Origin: CAXMMR01 sp963692975
GTDB taxonomy: Bacteria; Pseudomonadota; Alphaproteobacteria; Acetobacterales; Acetobacteraceae
Length of the DNA: 64,000 bases
Assembly: GCA_963692975.2 (NCBI GenBank)
Contig: CAXMMR010000015.1
Span: 1-64,000, forward strand
Direction of reading: 5' to 3'
The position numbers were made by a program, and so were the translations under genes. This document shows positions 16,719 to 27,887 of the stretch, piece after piece; within the stretch, counting starts at the first letter, position 1, and every line of letters begins with the position of its first letter. The notes beneath the pieces are model-generated. The model did not search any database. It saw only the letters and a list, made by a program, of their open reading frames with translations, and was not told the DNA's origin.

Positions 16719-17092
16719 ATGTCAGCGCCAGCGAAACATCATTATATGGGCGCTTCCGGCGGGTGGCCCTCGCCGGTGACGCCAGTCGCACGTGCCGCGA
16801 GCCTTCCGAATTGGGAGGCACAGCAACGACGGGGATGCGTCCTTTTCGGTCGAGCCGGCCTGGTGGGTCGGTGTCCTTGAGGGATACGCCTATGTTGTTC
16901 TTGGCCCTCGCGCGACGTTCCGTCGCGTTCTGTCTGCGATCTTCGCGAGACTGTTCCAGTATCTCGGCGCCCTAGCGCGCCCTGAACCCGAACCCTCGTC
17001 GCCGCTCTCCGTGCGCCCTGCGCGTGACGAAGAGCGGTTTCGGCCGTGCGCCCTTGCCGCACGCCTGCGATCGTCCGCGAAGGTCAGCCTCG
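16719..17092 (+). promoter_or_regulatory. Promoter and structured 5' leader of ornithine decarboxylase (candidate speF RNA motif)
   Basis: A plausible promoter is ATGTCA (16719-16724), 17 bases, TTATAT (16742-16747). This leaves a leader of about 340 nt with no ORF of its own and many GC-rich self-complementary blocks. A long 5' UTR before an alphaproteobacterial ornithine decarboxylase is exactly where the known speF RNA motif is found, so I assign it on position, length and structure. I cannot fold it or score it against the Rfam model. The promoter call is weak on its own. Confidence 0.5.
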
Positions 17093-18295
17093 ATGAGCCA
17101 CTTTCCATCCATTCTCCATCCGCGTCCCGCCCGTGATGTCACCCGCGTCCTGCCGAGCGTCGCCGAGATCGTGCGGATCGAACGCCCGACGGAGCCGCTG
17201 CACTGCGTCCGCCCATCCGCCATCACCGCCGCGTCTCATCGCTTCAGCACGTCATTCTCCGGACAGACGCTGTTCGCCGTGAAGTGCAACCCGGCGCCTG
17301 CGGTGCTGCAGGCGGTATGGGACGGCGGCGTAGGGCATTTCGATTGCGCGTCGGCGGGCGAGGTGCGCCGCGTACGCGCTCTGTTGCCTGAGGCGGAGAT
17401 CCACTTCATGCACCCGGTGAAGTCGCGTCCGGCGATCCGCGAGGCCTATGCGGCCGGCGTGCGCGACTACGTGCTGGATGCGGCGGGCGAGCTGGGCAAG
17501 ATCCTCGCCGAGACCGGGCCGCGCGATGCCGCAGCCGCGACCGACCTCGGCCTGATCGTGCGCCTGGCGCTGCCGCGCGGCACGGCGAAATACGACCTGT
17601 CGGGCAAGTTCGGCGCCGAGCCCGACGAGGCCGCGGCGTTGCTCCATGCTGCGCGCCCGCACGCCGCGCGGCTGGGCATCTCCTTTCACGTCGGCTCGCA
17701 GTGCTTGGACCCGCTGGCCTATCGCCGCGCGATCCGGCTGGCAGGCGAGGTGATCCGCGCCTCCGGCGTCGCGGTCGACATCGTCGACGTCGGCGGCGGC
17801 TTCCCGGTGAGCTACCCGGACCAGCCGCCGCCGCCGCTCGGCGCCTACCTCGCCGAGATCGACGCCGCCTTCGAGGCGCTTGGCCTGCCCGCAGGCGTCG
17901 CACTCTGGGCCGAGCCGGGCCGCGCCCTGGTGGCCGGCGGCGCCTCGGTGGTCGTGCAGGTGCAGCTTCGCCGCGGTGACACGCTCTACGTCAATGACGG
18001 CGTCTACGGCAGCCTGTCGGATGCCGGGGCGCCCGGCTTTCGCTTCCCGGCGCGGCTGATGCGCGCCTCCGACGGCGCCGAGCGCGGCTTTGCGCTGTTC
18101 GGCCCGACCTGCGACAGCGCCGACTACATGGACGGCCCGTTCCTGCTGCCCGACGACGTCGAGGAGGGCGACTGGATCGAGATCGGCCAGCTCGGCGCCT
18201 ATGGCGCGTGCCTCGGCACGGCGTTCAACGGCTTCGATCCGGCCAGGACCGTCGAGGTGCGCGACCTCGCGATGCTGAAAACCCCCGGCCTGTAG
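17093..18295 (+). CDS. Ornithine decarboxylase, alanine-racemase-fold type
   Basis: PLP enzyme that makes putrescine (possibly also cadaverine from lysine); 400 residues. The PLP lysine is in LFAVKCNPAP. Other motifs are GVGHFDCASAGEV, HFMHPVKSRPAIREAYAAGV, GISFHVGSQCLDP, the phosphate-binding DVGGGFPVSYPD, WAEPGRALVA, and the active-site CDSADYMDGPFLLP contributed by the second subunit. The start at 17093 (MSHFPSILHPRP) is preferred over the upstream ATG at 17024, which would run through the conserved leader. The next gene uses its product, making a polyamine operon. Substrate preference between ornithine and lysine is not settled by sequence. Confidence 0.92.
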   Translation: MSHFPSILHPRPARDVTRVLPSVAEIVRIERPTEPLHCVRPSAITAASHRFSTSFSGQTLFAVKCNPAPAVLQAVWDGGVGHFDCASAGEVRRVRALLPEAEIHFMHPVKSRPAIREAYAAGVRDYVLDAAGELGKILAETGPRDAAAATDLGLIVRLALPRGTAKYDLSGKFGAEPDEAAALLHAARPHAARLGISFHVGSQCLDPLAYRRAIRLAGEVIRASGVAVDIVDVGGGFPVSYPDQPPPPLGAYLAEIDAAFEALGLPAGVALWAEPGRALVAGGASVVVQVQLRRGDTLYVNDGVYGSLSDAGAPGFRFPARLMRASDGAERGFALFGPTCDSADYMDGPFLLPDDVEEGDWIEIGQLGAYGACLGTAFNGFDPARTVEVRDLAMLKTPGL

Positions 18296-18409
18296 CCATC
18301 CGGGGCGCCGCCCCGGTCGCTCATCAGCAGGATCCTAGGGCCCCGGGCCTATCGTGCGCAGCACGCCGACGCGCGTCGCAGAGGCCTCGCCTTCAACGGA
18401 GCAGTTCTC

Positions 18410-19825
18410 ATGCACCATGCCTCTCTCCCCGGACGCCTCCTGATGATCGGCTGCGGCAGCATCGGCCAGGGCGTCCTGCCGCTGCTCCTGCGCCACATCG
18501 ACATCCCGGCCGAGCGGATCTCGGTCATCACCGCTGACGCCCGCGGCGCCGACATCGCCAGCCGCTACGGTATCGCGTTCGCCATCCAACCGCTCACCCG
18601 CGAGACCTACCGCGACGTGCTGACCCCGCGCCTGCGCTCTGGCGACGTGTTGCTGAACCTCTCGGTGGACGTCTCCTCGCTCGACCTCGTCGCCCTCTGC
18701 CAGGGCCTCGGCGTTGTGTACCTCGACACCTGCATCGAGCCCTGGGCCGGCGGCTACACGGACCCGTCGCTGAGCCCGTCGCAGCGCTCGAACTACGCGC
18801 TTCGCGAAGCTGCCCTCGAGCTTGCTGGCCACACCACCGGTGGCCCGACCGCGGTGCTGACCCACGGCGCCAATCCCGGCCTCGTCTCGCACCTCGTCAA
18901 GCAGGCGCTGCTCGACATCGCCCGCGACGCCGGCCTTCCCGCTGCGCCGAGCTCGCGCGACGACTGGGCCCGTCTCGCCCGGCAGCTCGGCGTGCGGACG
19001 ATCCATATCGCCGAGCGCGACACCCAGGTCGCGAACGGCGCCAAGCAGCCCGGCGAATTTGTCAACACCTGGTCGATCGACGGCTTCGTCGGCGAAGGCT
19101 GCCAGCCGGCCGAGCTCGGCTGGGGGTCGCACGAGAAAGCGCTGCCACCCGACGGCCGCCATCACGCCTTTGGCGGCGGCGCCGCCATCTATCTCGGGCG
19201 ACCCGGCGCCTCGACCAAGGTGCGCAGTTGGACCCCGCTCGCCGGCCCGATCCACGGCTGGCTGATCACCCACAGCGAGTCGATTTCGATCGCCGACTAC
19301 CTGACCGTCCGCGAAGATGGGCGCGAGGACGGCACCGTCGTCTATCGCCCCACCGTGCACTACGCCTACCATCCCTGCGACGACGCCGTGCTGTCGCTGC
19401 ACGAGCTCGCCGGCCGCAACTGGACGGTCCAGCCGCGTCAGCGCCTGTTGATGGATGAGATCGTCTCCGGCGCCGACGAGCTTGGCGTGCTGCTGATGGG
19501 TCATGCCCGCGGCGCCTACTGGCTCGGCTCGCGCCTCACCATCGACGAGGCCCGCCGCCTTGCGCCTTACAACAACGCCACCAGCCTGCAGGTCACCGCG
19601 ACGGTGCTCGCCGGCCTGGTCTGGGCGCTGGAGAACCCCCGCCGCGGTATCGTCGAGGCCGACGAGATCGACCACGCACGGGTGCTCGAGATCGCCCGCC
19701 CTTATCTTGGCGAGGTCGTCGGCGTCTACAGCGACTGGACGCCGCTCAACGACCGCGGAACCCTGTTCGGCGAGGCGTTGGACACCGAAGATGCCTGGCA
19801 ATTCAGCAACTTTCGCGTCAGTTGA
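18410..19825 (+). CDS. hss: Homospermidine synthase
   Basis: NAD-dependent enzyme that condenses two putrescines (or putrescine and spermidine) to sym-homospermidine, the typical alphaproteobacterial polyamine; 471 residues. The N-terminal Rossmann motif is LLMIGCGSIGQGVLPLLL. Later motifs are VYLDTCIEPWAGGY, VLTHGANPGLVSHLVKQAL, GEFVNTWSIDGFVGEG and the C-terminal GVLLMGHARGAYWLGSRL. It is 114 bases downstream of ornithine decarboxylase, same strand; a short GC hairpin (GGGGCGCCGCCCC) lies between them. Confidence 0.95.
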   Translation: MHHASLPGRLLMIGCGSIGQGVLPLLLRHIDIPAERISVITADARGADIASRYGIAFAIQPLTRETYRDVLTPRLRSGDVLLNLSVDVSSLDLVALCQGLGVVYLDTCIEPWAGGYTDPSLSPSQRSNYALREAALELAGHTTGGPTAVLTHGANPGLVSHLVKQALLDIARDAGLPAAPSSRDDWARLARQLGVRTIHIAERDTQVANGAKQPGEFVNTWSIDGFVGEGCQPAELGWGSHEKALPPDGRHHAFGGGAAIYLGRPGASTKVRSWTPLAGPIHGWLITHSESISIADYLTVREDGREDGTVVYRPTVHYAYHPCDDAVLSLHELAGRNWTVQPRQRLLMDEIVSGADELGVLLMGHARGAYWLGSRLTIDEARRLAPYNNATSLQVTATVLAGLVWALENPRRGIVEADEIDHARVLEIARPYLGEVVGVYSDWTPLNDRGTLFGEALDTEDAWQFSNFRVS

Positions 19826-19835
19826 GGGAGACGCG

Positions 19836-20315
19836 ATGGACGCGCTGAGCGGGGTTCTTTCGCCCGAGGAGGTGGCGCACAGCATTCAGGTGGCGCTCAC
19901 CCCGGTGTTCCTGCTGTCCGGCATCGGCACGCTGCTCAACGTCTTCAACCAGCGCGTCGCGCGCGTCTCCGACCACATGGAGCATCTGCACGGGCTGCTC
20001 GCGGAAACCGCCGACGAGGTGGTGCTCGCCCACCACGCGCGCCACCTGCGGCGCCTGGCCAGGCGCACCCTGGCGCTGGATGCCGCCATCCTGTGCGCCG
20101 CCGTCGGCGGCGGTTCGAGCTGCTGCGCCGCGTTCACCCTGTTCCTCGTCTCGGCTCGGCAAAGCGGCGGCAGCTGGGTCCTCTCGGCGCTGTTCGGCGT
20201 GGCGCTCGCCTGCACGATCGCCGCCCTTGGCGCGTTCCTCGTCGACAGCCTGCTGTCTTGGCACGGCCTGCGCCGCGACGGGCCGATGCCGCGCGCTCCG
20301 GCTCGGGCAACGTAG
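19836..20315 (+). CDS. DUF2721-like membrane protein
   Basis: 159 residues with an N-terminal hydrophobic helix (QVALTPVFLLSGIGTLLNVF). A cytoplasmic-looking helical linker follows (NQRVARVSDHMEHLHGLL, HHARHLRRLARRTLALDAAI). Two further transmembrane segments are near residues 92-115 and 122-148. This pattern matches DUF2721, a family without known function. The start is 10 bases after the hss stop, with GGGAG as ribosome site, so it is probably the third gene of the polyamine operon. That link is positional only. Confidence 0.8.
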   Translation: MDALSGVLSPEEVAHSIQVALTPVFLLSGIGTLLNVFNQRVARVSDHMEHLHGLLAETADEVVLAHHARHLRRLARRTLALDAAILCAAVGGGSSCCAAFTLFLVSARQSGGSWVLSALFGVALACTIAALGAFLVDSLLSWHGLRRDGPMPRAPARAT

Positions 20316-20440
20316 GGAAGGCGAGGGGCTTTGCCCCTCGACCGCATTAAAGCCGGAGCCTTTTAAATCCATCGGATTGGGGTCTGGGGCCTCGGGCCCC
20401 AGCGGAGTCCAGAGGCAAAGCCTCTGGCCTTGACTACAAA
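20316..20440. repeat. Composite hairpin repeat
   Basis: Ordered blocks GGGGCTTTGCCCC, TTAAAGCCGGAGCCTTTTAA, GGGGCCTCGGGCCCC and CCAGAGGCAAAGCCTCTGG. It directly follows the DUF2721-like gene and precedes the next same-strand gene. Confidence 0.85.
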
Positions 20441-20488
20441 ACTACGGCACTCCTGCGGCCCGCGCTCTCGTCTCACGGAAAGCTTACG

Positions 20489-20953
20489 ATGGGCCTGCTG
20501 TCCCTGTTCCGCGCTCGCAGCAGCGTCTCCGGCGCCGAGCCGTTGCCGACGCGCAGCAAGGACTGGTTTCGCAGCGCGCTGCGCCGGCAGGGCTGGCAGA
20601 TCGGCGAGACCTGGCGGCCGCTGCTGCAGATGGAGGCGCAGCGTCCCGGCCTGCCGCATCTATTCATCGCCTGGGAATATGGCCCGCTGCACGAATTGCT
20701 GCTCGACACGCTGAACGTCACCGGCGGCGTCGACAACCAGGCGGTCGTGATCTTCACCCTCGTGCATCCGCCGGACTACCTGCTGCAGGCGGCAGCCGCC
20801 CGCAACGTGCTGCTCATGCGCTACGACCAGATCCCAAGCCTGGTTGAGAAGGTCGGCGAGATGAAGGCGATGCTGCGGGAGGAGCGGCGGCGCGCCAAGG
20901 AGGCGAACCGGGCCCTGCCGACTGGTCCAAGCGAGGCCGACGTAGAAAGTTAG
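20489..20953 (+). CDS. Hypothetical protein, 154 residues
   Basis: I do not recognise a family. The protein is soluble-looking with an aromatic, Trp-rich first half (SKDWFRSALRRQGWQIGETW and PHLFIAWEYGPLHELLLDTL). A mixed hydrophobic middle (NQAVVIFTLVHPPDYLLQAA) is followed by a strongly charged C-terminal helix (LREERRRAKEANR) that may form a coiled coil. There is no signal peptide. Codon usage resembles its neighbours. It sits between the polyamine operon and a convergent threonine dehydratase. Confidence 0.7.
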   Translation: MGLLSLFRARSSVSGAEPLPTRSKDWFRSALRRQGWQIGETWRPLLQMEAQRPGLPHLFIAWEYGPLHELLLDTLNVTGGVDNQAVVIFTLVHPPDYLLQAAAARNVLLMRYDQIPSLVEKVGEMKAMLREERRRAKEANRALPTGPSEADVES

Positions 20954-21045
20954 AAAGAGCTTATTTTTGAAAAAAGAAGCAAAAACTTCTATTCGTGCTG
21001 ACGCGCTCCAACCAGGCACAATCTTAATTGGACAAAAGTTTTTTG

Positions 21046-21067
21046 GTTCTTTTTTTCAAAAAAGAAC
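21046..21067. terminator. Bidirectional T/A-rich hairpin between convergent genes
   Basis: GTTCTTTTTT pairs perfectly with AAAAAAGAAC across a two-base loop, between the ends of the 154-residue gene (plus) and threonine dehydratase (minus). T and A runs flank both sides. A similar element follows the rRNA operon at 54976. The whole gap 20954-21074 is unusually AT-rich. Confidence 0.75.
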
Positions 21068-21074
21068 TGCTTCC

Positions 21075-22304
21075 TTATCCCCGCTGCACCACGTAACGCG
21101 CCATCAGCGCCGTCTCGATCGACTGCGCGTGCAGTTGGTCGCGCGCCTCCACCATCACCTCGAGCACCGCCGCCTGCACGCTTGGCACTGCGCGCAGGCG
21201 CTGGTGCTGTACCTCGATGATGTTGCCGCCCGAGCGGCCGATGATCGTTGCGATGTCAGCCAGCACGCCCGGCCGGTCCGGAATCTCCATGCGCAGCCGC
21301 AGCAACCGGCCGTCGCGCAGCAGGCCGCGCATCAGCACGTTTGCCAGGATGCGCGCGTCAATGTTGGCGCCGCAGACCGGCACGCCGACGCGCCGGCCGC
21401 GAAAGCGCTCGGGATGCGCCAGCATCCCCGCGAGGGCGGCCGCGCCGGCGCCCTCGGCCACCAGCTTCGCGCCCTCGGCGAGCAGCACCACCGCCGCCTC
21501 GACGCTCTCCTCGGGTGCGACCAGCACCTCCGAGACGTGACGGCGGATCATCGGCCGGGTCAGCACGCCGGTTTGGCCGACCGCGATGCCCTCGGCGATC
21601 GTCGAGCCGCCAGCGATTGGCATCGCCACCAGCGAGGCATGCGAGGCGACCTGCACGCCGATGATCTCGGTCGCCGGGTTCAAGCCTTTGGCCGCCGCGG
21701 CGCAGCCGGCGATCAGCCCGCCGCCGCCGATCGGCACCACCAGCATGTCGAGGTTTGGCGCGTCCTCCAGCAGCTCGAGCGCGAGCGTGCCCTGGCCGGC
21801 GATGATCGCCAGGTCGTCATAGGGGTGGATGAACACCAGGCCCTGCGCCGCGGCCAGCGTGTGGGCGTGGGCGCTGCTCTCGGCCAGTGTGTCGCCGTGC
21901 AGCACCACCTCGGCGCCGTAGCCGGCGGTGCGGCTCACCTTAGCCAGCGGCGTGAAGCTCGGCATCACGATCACCGCGCGGATGCCGAGCAGGGCGGCGT
22001 GGCGCGCCACACCCTGCGCATGGTTGCCGGCCGACATCGCGACCACCCCGCGCGCCCGCTCGCTCGCGTCGAGCAGCGCCAGCCGATTCGCGGCCCCCCG
22101 TTCCTTGAACGAGCCGACCGCCTGCAGCGTGTCAAGCTTGAGCGTGACCGCCGCACCGGTCGCCTGGTTGATCGCCTCCGAGCTGAACGAGGGCGTCCGC
22201 AACACCCGACCACGGATGCGCGCCGCCGCCGCCCGCACATCGTCTAGCGTCACCGCAGGCTCAGCCAGCGCGCGCTCGGGCAGGCTGCCGACGGCGACGT
22301 CCAT
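21075..22304 (-). CDS. ilvA: Threonine ammonia-lyase with ACT domain
   Basis: PLP enzyme deaminating threonine to 2-oxobutanoate; 409 residues. The PLP lysine lies in LQAVGSFKERGAANRL, the asparagine loop in SAGNHAQGVA, and the phosphate-binding glycine loop in VVPIGGGGLIAG. A single C-terminal ACT domain (from about 330: MEIPDRPGVLADIATIIGR and GNIIEVQHQRL) suggests allosteric control. The short one-ACT form may be the catabolic/stress type rather than the classical two-ACT biosynthetic IlvA, so the gene symbol is approximate. It lies five bases downstream of greA on the same strand. Confidence 0.9.
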   Translation of the reverse strand: MDVAVGSLPERALAEPAVTLDDVRAAAARIRGRVLRTPSFSSEAINQATGAAVTLKLDTLQAVGSFKERGAANRLALLDASERARGVVAMSAGNHAQGVARHAALLGIRAVIVMPSFTPLAKVSRTAGYGAEVVLHGDTLAESSAHAHTLAAAQGLVFIHPYDDLAIIAGQGTLALELLEDAPNLDMLVVPIGGGGLIAGCAAAAKGLNPATEIIGVQVASHASLVAMPIAGGSTIAEGIAVGQTGVLTRPMIRRHVSEVLVAPEESVEAAVVLLAEGAKLVAEGAGAAALAGMLAHPERFRGRRVGVPVCGANIDARILANVLMRGLLRDGRLLRLRMEIPDRPGVLADIATIIGRSGGNIIEVQHQRLRAVPSVQAAVLEVMVEARDQLHAQSIETALMARYVVQRG

Positions 22305-22309
22305 CGCTG

Positions 22310-22783
22310 TCAGACGAACTTGACGGCGAGGATCTCGTAGGTGCGGTCACCGCCAGGAGCAGGGACCGAGACGCTGTCACCCGGCTTCTTGCCAATCAAT
22401 GCCTTGGCCAGGGGCGAGGAGATCGACAGTCGCTGCGCCTTGATGTCGGCCTCATGCAACCCGACGAGCTGATAACTCGCCTCCTTTTCCGTCTCCTCGT
22501 CGACAAGCCGAACATGGGCGCCGAATTTCACCGTGTCGCCCGACAGCGTCGATGGGTCGATCACCTCGACCGAGGAGACGATCTCCTCGAGCTCCGCAAT
22601 CCGGCCCTCGATGAACGACTGACGGTCGCGCGCGGCGTGATACTCGGCGTTCTCCGACAGATCGCCATGAGTGCGCGCCTCGGCGATCGCGCGGATGACC
22701 TCGGGGCGTGCCTCGCTCTTGAGCTGGCGGAGCTCGTCCTCGAGGCGCCTGAGCCCAGGTCCGGTCATCGGAAATTTCTGCAA
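22310..22783 (-). CDS. greA: Transcription elongation factor GreA
   Basis: Rescues backtracked RNA polymerase by stimulating transcript cleavage; 157 residues. The N-terminal coiled coil carries GDLSENAEYHAARDRQSFIE with the acidic tip, and the C-terminal domain has SPLAKALIGKKPGDSVSVPA. The canonical family start reads QKFPMTGPGLRRLEDEL; the codon before it is TTG (22781-22783), giving the standard length, so I use this TTG start. The ATG five codons later (22768) is the alternative. It follows carB by about 100 bases. Confidence 0.93.
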   Translation of the reverse strand: MQKFPMTGPGLRRLEDELRQLKSEARPEVIRAIAEARTHGDLSENAEYHAARDRQSFIEGRIAELEEIVSSVEVIDPSTLSGDTVKFGAHVRLVDEETEKEASYQLVGLHEADIKAQRLSISSPLAKALIGKKPGDSVSVPAPGGDRTYEILAVKFV

Positions 22784-22884
22784 CGAAGCGTCCTTGACGG
22801 CATAACGCGTGACGCCCCGGCTCAAGTGGGGGACTGAAAGCGTGGCGCGCAACTGCGAACAGCCTCCGGCCAATCCGGAGGCGA

Positions 22885-26178
<3,294 letters not shown>

Positions 26179-26199
26179 CTCTCAACATCCGATCGAAAC

Positions 26200-26410
26200 T
26201 TAGATTGAAGAAGGCGAGGGGCTTTGCCCTTTGACCCCACCAAAGCCTAGGCTTTGGAAACATTTACTTAGGGGGACTGTGGCGCAGCGCGGCGCAGCCA
26301 TTTCATGAGCTCGCCTAAAAACTAAGCTTAATGGATGGGGTCTGGGGCCTCAGGCCCCAGCGGGTCGAGGGCAGAGCCCTCGCCTTGCTTGAAGCGTCCA
26401 AGGACCTCTC
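26200..26410. repeat. Composite hairpin repeat between carA and carB
   Basis: Contains a degenerate GAGGGGCTTTGCCCT block, AAAGCCTAGGCTTT, GGGGCCTCAGGCCCC and GAGGGCAGAGCCCTC, with about 60 bases of unique AT-richer sequence between them. A tandem GCGCCCCATCA duplication overlaps the carA stop (26412-26433). Confidence 0.8.
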
Positions 26411-26419
26411 AGCGCCCCA

Positions 26420-27766
26420 TCAGCGCCCCATCAGCGCAACGAAGCGCTCAAACAAGTGGTGGCTGTCCGACGGCCCCGGCGTCGCCTCGGGATGATACTG
26501 CACGCTGAAGGCGCGCCGCTCCTCGCAGGCGATGCCCTCGTTGGAGCCGTCGAACAGCGAGCGATGGGTAACCCGCACGCCCTTTGGCAGCGTCGCCTCG
26601 TCCACTGCGAAGCCGTGGTTCTGGCTGGTGATCTCGACCCGCCCGGTCGCCAGATCCGTCACCGGCTGGTTCTGGCCACGATGGCCTTGCCTGAGCTTGT
26701 AGGTCTTCGCCCCCAGCGCCAGCGCCAGTAGCTGGTGGCCAAGGCAGATGCCGAACACCGGCACGCGGGCGGCGAGCACACCCTGGATCGTCGGCACCGC
26801 ATAAATACCCGTCGCCGCCGGATCGCCCGGGCCGTTGGAGAGGAAGACCCCGTCCGGCCTGAGCCGCAGGATATCCTCCGCACTCGCATCCGCCGGCACC
26901 ACGGTGACCCGGCTGCCGGTCGCCGCAAGACACCGCAGGATGTTGCGCTTGGCGCCGTAATCCACCGCGACGACGTGCCGGCTCGGCGCCGTCTGCTCAC
27001 CGAACCCCGCCGGCCAGGACCACTCGGTCTGGTTCCACGCATAGCTCTGGGTGCACGACACCGCGCGCGCCAGGTCCATCCCCTCCAGCCCCGCCCAGTC
27101 GCGCGCCGCCGCTATCAGGGCCGGCAGGTCGAAGCGGCCGTCGGCCGGAAAGCTGATCACGCCGGTCGCCGGACCGCCCTGCCGGATGCGCAGCGTCAGC
27201 GCCCGAGTGTCCACCCCGGCGATGCCGGTCACCCCCTGCGCGCGCAGCCAGCGGTCAAGCGGCTGCGTCGCCCGCCAGTTCGACGCCTCGGTCAGATCCT
27301 CTTTCACCACCAGGCCGCGCGCCGCGATCGTGCCGGCCTCGACGTCTTCGAGATTGGCGCCGACATTGCCGATATGCGGGAAGGTGAAGGTGATGATCTG
27401 GGCGGCGTAGGAGGGGTCGGTGAGCGTCTCCTGGTAGCCGGTCATTCCAGTATTGAAGCACACCTCGCCGACCCGCTCCGCCCCCGGCGAGTGCGCCCCA
27501 AATCCCCGCCCCCATAGGCAGGTCCCGTCCGCGAGCACAAGCATCGCCGTCGCGCCCTCCGGCACCTCGTTCTCGCCAGCCGGTTCGCCGCCTTCTAGCT
27601 CCGCAAAGCTCAACCCAGTCGCCGCCATCACCGCGCTCCAATGCCGCGTCGGGATGGCGCGCGACTGCCGCCACTTACGCACCGCCTCGGTGCCGATACC
27701 GCAGAGCGATGCCGCGCGCTCCGCACCGCCCATTCGCTCGATGATGCAGTCGATGTCCAGCGTCAT
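26420..27766 (-). CDS. carA: Carbamoyl-phosphate synthase small subunit with N-terminal helix-turn-helix domain
   Basis: Glutaminase subunit that supplies ammonia to CarB; 448 residues, about 65 more than usual. Residues 1-60 are not CarA. They read CIIERMGGAERAASLCGIGT, EAVRKWRQSRAIPTRHW and AVMAATGLSFAELEG, a Cro/YdaS-like helix-turn-helix. A short linker (about 61-67) leads into normal CarA: MLVLADGTCLWGRGFGAHS, CFNTGMTGYQETLTDPSYA, then the class I amidotransferase nucleophile in VFGICLGHQLLALALG and the HPEATPG histidine/glutamate. The reading frame is open throughout. A GTG at 27565 would start a conventional CarA, but the ATG at 27766 is placed just after a good -10 element. The fusion suggests CarA or its domain may bind DNA and control its own promoter; this is inference. 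Confidence 0.93.
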   Translation of the reverse strand: MTLDIDCIIERMGGAERAASLCGIGTEAVRKWRQSRAIPTRHWSAVMAATGLSFAELEGGEPAGENEVPEGATAMLVLADGTCLWGRGFGAHSPGAERVGEVCFNTGMTGYQETLTDPSYAAQIITFTFPHIGNVGANLEDVEAGTIAARGLVVKEDLTEASNWRATQPLDRWLRAQGVTGIAGVDTRALTLRIRQGGPATGVISFPADGRFDLPALIAAARDWAGLEGMDLARAVSCTQSYAWNQTEWSWPAGFGEQTAPSRHVVAVDYGAKRNILRCLAATGSRVTVVPADASAEDILRLRPDGVFLSNGPGDPAATGIYAVPTIQGVLAARVPVFGICLGHQLLALALGAKTYKLRQGHRGQNQPVTDLATGRVEITSQNHGFAVDEATLPKGVRVTHRSLFDGSNEGIACEERRAFSVQYHPEATPGPSDSHHLFERFVALMGR

Positions 27767-27772
27767 GCCGCC

Positions 27773-27824
27773 AGCATAAGGGAGCAGATTTCCCAGATCA
27801 AATACGACGGCGACATCTGGGAAA
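27773..27824. promoter_or_regulatory. carA promoter overlapped by a perfect inverted repeat (candidate operator)
   Basis: TTTCCCAGAT (27789-27798) and ATCTGGGAAA (27815-27824) form a perfect 10-base inverted repeat with a 16-base spacer. On the minus strand the predicted carA promoter is TTGATC (27796-27801), 17 bases, TATGCT (27773-27778), so the left arm overlaps the spacer and -35. Only six bases separate the -10 from the carA ATG, so transcription would start at or beside the ATG and the mRNA may be leaderless. The right arm lies toward divergent yqeY, whose possible -10 is GATAAT at 27841-27846. Confidence 0.65.
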
Positions 27825-27887
27825 ACTTTTCCGACACGCCGATAATGACCATGCGGCAGGCTGCCGCCTGACCTGAAGGAGACCACC

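Noticed and set aside
18295..18409. Possible riboswitch between ornithine decarboxylase and hss
   Set aside because: The gap is only 114 bases with a simple GC hairpin and a partial repeat; nothing beyond that supports a structured regulator.
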